Below, piece after piece: positions 58,282-64,000 of a stretch of DNA of 64,000 nt. A program made the position numbers and the translations under genes. The stretch covers positions 87,774 through 151,773 of the forward strand of contig NZ_BLBG01000006.1 of NCBI RefSeq assembly GCF_009687905.1. The letters are read 5' to 3'. The stretch's first letter is position 1. Each line of letters opens with the position of its first letter. Source of the DNA: Lacticaseibacillus zhaodongensis (GTDB taxonomy: Bacteria; Bacillota; Bacilli; Lactobacillales; Lactobacillaceae). The notes beneath the pieces were generated by a model that was not told the origin of the DNA, ran no database searches, and saw only the letters and a program-made list of their open reading frames with translations.

Positions 58282-60450
58282 TTAATCCTGCAGGCCGTCA
58301 TCCCCAGCCAGCGCGATGTGGTTGTTGCTGAGGGTCATGTGCTTCTTGCGGCTGACGATTTCCATGTGGCGCCCGTGCACCATTGGCCGCTGGTTCGGGT
58401 TGCCCAGGTAGCCGCAAGTCCGCTTAACAACGTCACAGGTTGCGGGGTCGGTGTTACCACACTGCGGGCACTTGAACCCGCGCGCGGTCGGGGCAAACTC
58501 ACCCTTGAAGCCGCACTTGAAGCACTGGTCGATCGGCGTGTTCGTGCCGAGGTAACCGATCCGGTCGTAAGCGTAGTCCCAAACGGCTTCCAGCGCCTTG
58601 GGATTCTGCTTCAGGTTCGGGTACTCACAATAGTGGATGAAACCGCCGGAACAGTACTTAGTGTAGTCCTTCTCAAAATCAATTTTTTCAAATGGCGTCG
58701 GACTCTTGCGTACATCGTAGTGGAAACTGTTGGTGTAGTATTCCTTGTCGGTGATGTTCGGAATTTTGCCAAACTTAGCGGTGTCAGCGCGGCAGAAGGT
58801 ATCCGTCAGGCTCTCGGATGGCGTTGAGTAAACCGAGTAGTGGTAGCCCTCTTCAGCCTCCCACTGCTTACAGTGATCGTACAGACTCTTAACGACGCTA
58901 ATGGTGAAGGCCTTCGCCTCGGGGTTCTGCTCCCAGTCTGGGCCGTAGAACACGGTGCCGACTTCGTACAGGCCGATGTAGCCCAGGCTGACAGTCGCGC
59001 GGCCGTTCTTGAACAGGTCGTCAACGTTCCCATCGGCAGGCAGCCGCTTGCCGAACGCACCGTACATGTACAGCGTTGGCGCGTTCTTCGGCTTGGCCTG
59101 CTTAGCGCGTGCAACCTTGAACTGCAACGCCTCGTGGCAGACCTTAAGCCGCGACTCCATAATTGCCCAAAACTCATCCTGACTGCCTTCAGATTCCAGC
59201 GCGATACGCGGCAAGTTCAGGGTGACAACCCCCAAGTTCATCCGCCCGGAGTTGACTTCCTTGCCGTTTTCATCGTGCCAGCCCTGCAGGAAGCTGCGAC
59301 AGCCCATTGGCGCCTTGAAGCTGCCAGTGAGCTCAACGATTTTGTCGTACATCAAAACATCAGGGTACATGCGCTTAGTTGCACACTCGACCGCCAGCTC
59401 CTTCACTGCGTAGTTCGGGTCGCCGGGGTTCAGATTGAGGCCGCGCTTGATGGTGAAGACCAGCTTTGGGAAAATCGCGGTCCGCCGTTCGGTGCCGAGG
59501 CCCTTAATGCGGACCTTCAAAATGGCCTTTTGAATCTCCACGGCCGCCCAACTCGTGCCCAGGCCAAAACCAACCGTTGTGAACGGTGTCTGCCCCTGAG
59601 AGCTGTAAAGCGTGTTGATCTGGTATTCAAGGCTCTCCATCGCTTGGTAAATATCAGCGCTGGTCTTCTGCCGCGCATAATCTTCCTGCCGCTGCGGGTC
59701 ATCGATCCACTCGGCGGCGTCGCGCAGGTGCCGTTCGTAATTCTTCATCGCGTAAGGTGCGAGGACTTCATCGGTGCGGTCACTGCTGCAACCACCGTAC
59801 TGACTGGATGCGACGCTGGCGATGATCTGCACCATCTGCAGCACCGCCGTCTGGATGGATTGCGGCGTGCCCATGGTGGCGTTACCGATGCTGAAGCCAT
59901 TTTGCATCATGCCGGCAAAATCGATCAGGCAACAGTTAGTCATCGGACTGTATGGTTGGTAGTCCAAATCGTGCCAGTGAATGTCACCCTTAATGTGCGC
60001 GGTGGCTACGGCCTTGGGCAGCATCTTCAGGCCGGTCGCCCGGGCAATCGTCCCGGCGGTCAGGTCCCGCTGGGTGTTGAAGACTTCGCTATCCTTGTTC
60101 GCATTTTCGTTGACGACCGTTGCATCTTTTTGCAACAGGCGGTTCAGCGCCACGTTCAAATTCTTGCTCTGATCACGCTGGGCCTGCATCGCCGCCCGGT
60201 GTTCCCGGTAGCGCTGACCAGCCGCCACATCACGGTCATCCAGCCACTGAACGCACAGCTCAGCAATATCCGCCGTGTCACCGCAATCTCTAGCCGCTGC
60301 CACGAGCTGCTCCAGGTCAGCCGGAGCAGCCGCAGCGGCGCCCACCGCCTTGAGGGCAGCCTGCACTCCGTCTGTTAACTTGCTCGCGTTAAACGGTTCC
60401 GTATTACCGGTTCGCTTCTGCACCATTTCAATTTTCGTCGCCGTATCCAT
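58282..60450 (-). CDS. nrdD: Anaerobic (class III) ribonucleoside-triphosphate reductase NrdD
   Basis: The 722-residue enzyme makes deoxyribonucleotides without oxygen. The glycyl radical site is in VVKRTCGYLGNPNQRP; the zinc site is built from CFKCGFKGEF and FKCPQCGN. A short N-terminal ATP-cone-like part is seen (VQKRTGNTEPFNASKLTDGV). It begins the operon nrdD-nrdG-sufT-sufCDSUB. NrdR boxes lie upstream. GAAAGGTGCGGTGA precedes ATG 60450. Confidence 0.94.
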   Translation of the reverse strand: MDTATKIEMVQKRTGNTEPFNASKLTDGVQAALKAVGAAAAAPADLEQLVAAARDCGDTADIAELCVQWLDDRDVAAGQRYREHRAAMQAQRDQSKNLNVALNRLLQKDATVVNENANKDSEVFNTQRDLTAGTIARATGLKMLPKAVATAHIKGDIHWHDLDYQPYSPMTNCCLIDFAGMMQNGFSIGNATMGTPQSIQTAVLQMVQIIASVASSQYGGCSSDRTDEVLAPYAMKNYERHLRDAAEWIDDPQRQEDYARQKTSADIYQAMESLEYQINTLYSSQGQTPFTTVGFGLGTSWAAVEIQKAILKVRIKGLGTERRTAIFPKLVFTIKRGLNLNPGDPNYAVKELAVECATKRMYPDVLMYDKIVELTGSFKAPMGCRSFLQGWHDENGKEVNSGRMNLGVVTLNLPRIALESEGSQDEFWAIMESRLKVCHEALQFKVARAKQAKPKNAPTLYMYGAFGKRLPADGNVDDLFKNGRATVSLGYIGLYEVGTVFYGPDWEQNPEAKAFTISVVKSLYDHCKQWEAEEGYHYSVYSTPSESLTDTFCRADTAKFGKIPNITDKEYYTNSFHYDVRKSPTPFEKIDFEKDYTKYCSGGFIHYCEYPNLKQNPKALEAVWDYAYDRIGYLGTNTPIDQCFKCGFKGEFAPTARGFKCPQCGNTDPATCDVVKRTCGYLGNPNQRPMVHGRHMEIVSRKKHMTLSNNHIALAGDDGLQD

Positions 60451-60487
60451 CGCAAATCACCGCACCTTTCTTAACATGCTAGAGTAC

Positions 60488-60550
60488 ATTATATGCCCTC
60501 TTGGCCACTATATGTAGTGGCCTGAAGCCGAATGACAACCACATGTGTGC
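60488..60550 (-). promoter_or_regulatory. NrdR-controlled promoter of nrdD
   Basis: TATAAT (60488-60493, minus strand). CCACTATATGTAGTGG (60505-60520) is a near-ideal NrdR box; CCACATGTGTGC (60539-60550) is a weaker second box. Their centres are 31 bp apart, three helical turns, as in known NrdR pairs, so dATP-dependent repression is likely. Confidence 0.8.
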
Positions 60551-60726
60551 ATAAAAGGTAGCTGGCAAACTTGGCTAGTGTTCGCGATTGCCGCCAGCAC
60601 GCGCTCCTTTAGCTGCGGCAAGCAAGTGCATAGCGGTGCATAAGTGCAATTAAAAAACAGCGCTTGCAAGTTGTAAGTGAACCAGGGTAATGTTGAGACT
60701 CCATGGACGCTATGGGCGCTATGGAC

Positions 60727-61600
60727 GGCCGCGGGGAGGGGTGCCGCTGCTTCGTTGCGTATATGCTTTCGCGTGGAACAGCCCGGGGCCGGCTACAGAC
60801 TAGCTGCGCGAGTCTTACGCCTAAAACCAGGCCCGCATCGCTACGCTCAACGCGGTCCTGCTTTCACCCCCAGTTGTTAAGCAGAAACCCACTGCTTAAC
60901 AACTGTTTGGGCTTTACGCGGCATATACTCCACTACGCAGCGGCACCCCTCCCGGCTACGTTAGTTTTCTAATGCTGGTAGTGGATTAGATCACCTAATG
61001 CTCACAAACATCTTGTCAACATACAAGATTACTCACTGCTCGATCAACAATTAATCTCTCCGCATACTCCTCGGTACTGTTTGTCAGTCAAACACCCATA
61101 CAAACAGAATGCAATTAAGGCCCACTAGTCAGTGTGCAAAGGCTACTGCATCTTGTAAGAACACCAAATGCGCAGACGTGCGTTCATCAAGAACATCTCT
61201 ATAAGGGCGGCGGGCGCCTTTTCCGGGAACAAAGCTGGCGGTAGTGACCATGCTGAAACGATAATTACTAGCCTAGCTGTTTTTTGGCTAGGCTAGTAAT
61301 TATCGGCGCGAGTGGAGAGACCGCGAGGGAGCGTAGCGACGCGGGCTCGGAACTCAGCGGAAGACTTGGCGATTTTTGCCGGAGCTCTTGGTGCTTTAGC
61401 ACCTAGAGACACCGGACATCGGAGAGCCAAGCCTAAAGCGGCGCCAGCATGCCTGTCTGTCACTACCGCCAGCGAAGCCATTACTCTTAGTGCTTTAGCA
61501 CTTAGAGGTAATGGACACCGAAGCGAAGCGTAGGGTGGGAGGAAAATGCGCCCACCGTCCGGAAGCAATCGGGAGCAGCAGCGCCCCTCCCCGCGGCAGC
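60727..61600. ncRNA. Large structured non-coding element, copy S2
   Basis: No gene fits. CCGCGGGGAGGGG (60729-60741) pairs perfectly with CCCCTCCCCGCGG (61584-61596), closing the whole 870 bases. A competing local stem GGGAGGGGTGCCGCTGC/GCAGCGGCACCCCTCCC (60734-60750, 60937-60953) closes a first domain with an inner 13-bp hairpin (60872-60904). The second domain has GGCGGTAGTGACCATGCTG (61237-61255) against CAGCATG and GTCACTACCGCC, enclosing an 18-bp hairpin (61260-61304) and small hairpins with the loop core GTGCTTTAGCAC. Blocks match S1 in inverse orientation. The strand is unresolved. Confidence 0.6.
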
Positions 61601-61620
61601 CCCCAGCACCACAAACGTAA

Positions 61621-61652
61621 ATAAAAAAGGCCGCACTCAGAAGAGTACGACC
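61621..61652 (-). terminator. Terminator of the PadR/MFS operon
   Basis: GGCCGCACTC (61629-61638) pairs with GAGTACGACC with one mismatch; TTTTTT follows on the minus strand. Confidence 0.8.
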
Positions 61653-61686
61653 CGAAAATCAAATTTTGCAATGAATATTAGCTTAG

Positions 61687-63255
61687 TTAGGCTACGTCGC
61701 CGCTCCCCTTGTGTTCGCGCATCAGGATGGCTGCCGCCAACCCGCCTGCGAAGAGGACCCCCGCGGCTGTGAACAGCACACCAACCATCCCTGAGTGGTA
61801 GGCCCGTAGCACGAGCTGCTGGAAGTCATGGGCAAACGGTGCGTGGCTCAGGCGCTTGGAGAAAGCAATCTCGTGGCCAGAGAACGGGCCCGCCGTGATC
61901 AGCGCCTTGTGTAAACCTGTCCGCGCGGCTGCCGGCAGCATTTTGATGTTGTCGATGTGCGCGCTCAGGTAGCTCTCGTAACGCGAGGTCTGCACGAGGC
62001 CGAGGCCAACGACCCCGACCGTGGTCCCGATTTGCCGGAACACGTTCAGCAGGCCGGACGCCATCCCCATCTCTTGGGGCGCCGCGCCTTCCATGCCAGC
62101 AGTGTTGAGCAGCGGGTTGACCAAGCCGTTAGTAATCCCGAACAACACCATGCTGGGCCACAATTCAGAATAGGATAGCTGCACGGTCAGCGCGTTGGCC
62201 ATGATGATGAAGCCAATGCCACCGAGGAACATGGCACCACTGATCATCCACTTCTTCGAATACTTGGCACCAAGGATTCCGGTCACCGGTCCGAGAATCA
62301 AGGACCAGACACTCATAACCAGCTGCCGGACACCCGTCTGGAGCGCGGAGTAGCCGATGTAATTTTGCATTAGAGCGGTCAGGAAGGCGTTGAAGGAATA
62401 GACTCCGATCCCGAGCGCTAGGGCAACAGCAATCGCCCCGACAAAATGCACACTCTTGAACATGTTTAGGTCCATCATTGGCGCGGTGACTTTCTTTTCA
62501 ACCCAGATGAAGACTACAAGGATGATCACGAACGCAATGAGCCAGCCGGCGATACGCATGTCGGTCCAGGCCCAGTGCGGGTGGCTTTCCTTCTGAATCA
62601 AACCGTAAACGCCGGCGAACAAGCCCGCCGCGGAGAGCAGCATGCCCCACCAGTCGATTTTGCTACCAGCACCGTAACTGGGGGTTTCCTTGACGTAAAC
62701 GATGGTCAAAATAATGGCGATGATTCCAATTGGAATGTTAATAAAGAAAATTGATGGCCAGCCAAACTGCCCGACTAGGTAGCCACCAATTAGTGGGCCG
62801 GAAGCGGTCGACAAACCGATGACTGAGCCCAAGATTCCCAAAGCGGTCCCGCGCTGGCGGCCGGAGAAGTTGGACGCAACGAGGGCCATGGACAGGGAGT
62901 TCATCCCCGCACCACCAATGGCTTGCACTCCGCGGCCGATGTCTAGAACAAGCAGGTTCTGGGCCATGCCGTTAACCGCTGATGCAATCATGAATAATAC
63001 CAGCGAGGCGATAAAAATTTTACGGCGACCGAACATATCACCCAGCTTGGAAACCACAAGCAGACTGACGGCCAAAATTAAGGTATAGGCATTCAGCACC
63101 CACTGCAAATTATTGAAACTTTCGTTGAAGCTCGTTGCCATCGTTGGCAATGCCACGTTCACAACGGTCACATCGAGCAGCCCCATGAAAGTGCCAAGGG
63201 ACATCGCCGCCAGTGCCATCCACTGGCGGTAACTAGTTTTTGTTGCTTTATTCAT
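61687..63255 (-). CDS. MFS multidrug exporter, DHA2 (EmrB/QacA) family
   Basis: A 522-residue drug:H+ antiporter with 14 membrane segments. FMGLLDVTVVNVALPTM (first helix), KLGDMFGRRKIFI (motif A) and GGAGMNSLSMALVASNF, GLSTASGPLIGG (motif C) are seen. It is coupled to the upstream PadR gene (TAATG overlap), which probably represses it and responds to the exported compound. It is related to but distinct from the exporter at 11457-12872. Confidence 0.88.
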   Translation of the reverse strand: MNKATKTSYRQWMALAAMSLGTFMGLLDVTVVNVALPTMATSFNESFNNLQWVLNAYTLILAVSLLVVSKLGDMFGRRKIFIASLVLFMIASAVNGMAQNLLVLDIGRGVQAIGGAGMNSLSMALVASNFSGRQRGTALGILGSVIGLSTASGPLIGGYLVGQFGWPSIFFINIPIGIIAIILTIVYVKETPSYGAGSKIDWWGMLLSAAGLFAGVYGLIQKESHPHWAWTDMRIAGWLIAFVIILVVFIWVEKKVTAPMMDLNMFKSVHFVGAIAVALALGIGVYSFNAFLTALMQNYIGYSALQTGVRQLVMSVWSLILGPVTGILGAKYSKKWMISGAMFLGGIGFIIMANALTVQLSYSELWPSMVLFGITNGLVNPLLNTAGMEGAAPQEMGMASGLLNVFRQIGTTVGVVGLGLVQTSRYESYLSAHIDNIKMLPAAARTGLHKALITAGPFSGHEIAFSKRLSHAPFAHDFQQLVLRAYHSGMVGVLFTAAGVLFAGGLAAAILMREHKGSGDVA

Positions 63256-63803
63256 TAATTAACTTCCTTATCTTGATTGATTGCGGCCAGTTGTTGGTCC
63301 GCCCAGTCGATTTTGCTCTGACTGACGGCCATCTGGAGCCGGATGGTCCGCCGAATCCAGTCGGTATCCGGCCGGTCAGCGCTTTCGCTTAGCCGCTGCA
63401 GGTGCCGGTCCAGGGCCCGGGATGACTCTAGATCCTGCTGACAGGCAACCCGGTACGCGTGCAAAATGGCCTGCTGCTGCACTGGCTTGACACGGTATAG
63501 ATTATGAAACTTAAAGCGGTAGGTCTCTTCCCGCTTCGCATCTAGGGGTACTGGGGCCGTCATTAACTCATTGAAGCGTTGCTCCCCAGCGGGTAAGATG
63601 TGGGCCAGCTTCTGCTTGCGTCCAGACTCGGCGGTCTCCTCTAGAGTGATGTACCCGGCCACCGCCATTTTGTGCAGCACCGGATAAATAACACCGTTAG
63701 AAATCTTGCGTTGCGGTTCAAGCATACTACCGAGCATCTCCCGCAGCTTGTAACCGGTCCGGTCCTGCACCAGCAATGCTCCCAGAATCAATAATTCATA
63801 CAC
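63255..63803 (-). CDS. PadR-family regulator (long, with C-terminal Vir_act_alpha_C-like domain)
   Basis: At 182 residues this is a PadR-s1 type. ILGALLVQDRTGYKLREML and ISNGVIYPVLHKMAVAGYITLEE are the winged helix; from residue 95 a coiled helical dimerisation domain (KFHNLYRVKPVQQQAILHAY) follows. GTG 63803 with GGGGGAAGA upstream is preferred over TTG 63821, for which no binding site is visible. It probably binds the paired palindromes in the promoter. Confidence 0.8.
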   Translation of the reverse strand: MYELLILGALLVQDRTGYKLREMLGSMLEPQRKISNGVIYPVLHKMAVAGYITLEETAESGRKQKLAHILPAGEQRFNELMTAPVPLDAKREETYRFKFHNLYRVKPVQQQAILHAYRVACQQDLESSRALDRHLQRLSESADRPDTDWIRRTIRLQMAVSQSKIDWADQQLAAINQDKEVN

Positions 63804-63836
63804 GCGTCTGTCTTCCCCCAAGTAAAAGTGATTATA

Positions 63837-63884
63837 TGTCGTTACGACAGGTACTGATTATAGGTCGTTACGACATATTGTCAA
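63837..63884 (-). promoter_or_regulatory. PadR/MFS promoter with two palindromic operators
   Basis: TTGACA (63879-63884), 16 bases, TATAAT (63857-63862), consensus. GTCGTTACGAC occurs twice (63838-63848 and 63864-63874), each inside the repeated GATTATA context. One lies between -35 and -10, the other at the transcription start. Confidence 0.85.
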
Positions 63885-63921
63885 GTATTTTCAGAAAATG
63901 GGCTGTTTTGAACACAAAATA

Positions 63922-63992
63922 AAGGGGTTGTGACATAACCCCACGTTAAGTAGGCGCCATGGAGGAAATCTTCGGATTTCCTTCATGGCGCC
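63922..63992. terminator. Two hairpins at the window end
   Basis: GGGGTT/AACCCC (63924-63942) is followed by TTTATTTTG on the minus strand. GGCGCCATGGAGGAAATC pairs with GATTTCCTTCATGGCGCC (63953-63992, one mismatch) around TTCG, then CTTTCT on the plus strand. They most likely end transcripts from a minus-strand gene beyond the window. Confidence 0.6.
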
Positions 63993-64000
63993 CTTTCTGT

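Noticed and set aside
60677..60972. Open frames inside S2
   Set aside because: Same reasons as S1; stem pairing and lack of correspondence between copies argue against coding.
1..64000. tRNA, rRNA, insertion sequence or prophage genes
   Set aside because: I searched for cloverleaf-type ends, transposase motifs and phage modules by eye and found none.

Overview
The window looks like chromosomal DNA of a lactic acid bacterium of the family Lactobacillaceae. The evidence is an L-2-hydroxyisocaproate dehydrogenase next to the tail of a D-2-hydroxyacid dehydrogenase, a KxYKxGKxW/LPxTG surface protein, a hisZ-type histidine operon with a T-box, class III ribonucleotide reductase, a SufBCDSU Fe-S system, PTS and KUP transporters, and AGGAGG ribosome binding sites throughout. 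Base composition is fairly GC-rich for the family; a Schleiferilactobacillus- or Lacticaseibacillus-like host is only a guess. I see no prophage, transposase, rRNA, tRNA or CRISPR array.

Layout. 0-6 kb: hydroxyacid dehydrogenases, a Fic/Doc-like gene plus a small downstream gene, small membrane proteins, a decayed CPBP protease, and a PadR-controlled membrane-protein operon. 6-10 kb: a 1065-residue cell-wall-anchored adhesin and a 0.7 kb gap. 10-13 kb: a ClC-type channel and a drug exporter. 13-20 kb: histidine operon hisZGBHAFIEC (no hisD) under a His T-box. 20-28 kb: malonate decarboxylase cluster mdcH-A-C-DE-G-(hydrolase)-B with divergent mdcR. 28-33.5 kb: acyltransferase, a tiny cysteine-rich metallothionein-like gene with a DsrE-like protein, ThrE exporter, Kup. 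34.6-38.3 kb: PTS operon with a MupG-type enzyme. 38.8-49 kb: purine permease, phosphoglycerate mutase, LtrA-like protein, DUF2187 and TM2 proteins, a large membrane protein, PckA, a PfkB kinase. 49.7-52.3 kb: GGDEF-EAL protein, HigA-like regulator, a tiny ORF. 52.3-60.5 kb: nrdD-nrdG-sufT-sufCDSUB, apparently one operon behind NrdR boxes. 61.7-63.9 kb: PadR plus MFS exporter with a double operator.

The most unusual material is non-coding. Two gene-free stretches (33.63-34.60 kb and 60.73-61.60 kb) are diverged, inverted copies of one another. They keep long paired stems, some with compensatory changes, and the second is closed by a perfect 13-bp end-to-end pairing that competes with a perfect 17-bp local stem. 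They look like a large structured RNA or a large foldback element. Separately, a 124-bp nested-hairpin element occurs three times with exactly the same length (two tandem copies before hisZ, one after the ltrA-like gene), and the elements abut the U-tract of intrinsic terminators.

Regulation visible in the sequence includes a His T-box, NrdR boxes, PadR operators at both PadR operons, a LysR-type site between mdcR and mdcH, a PurR-like palindrome at the purine permease, and an intrinsic-terminator hairpin inside the leader of a small acidic protein gene.
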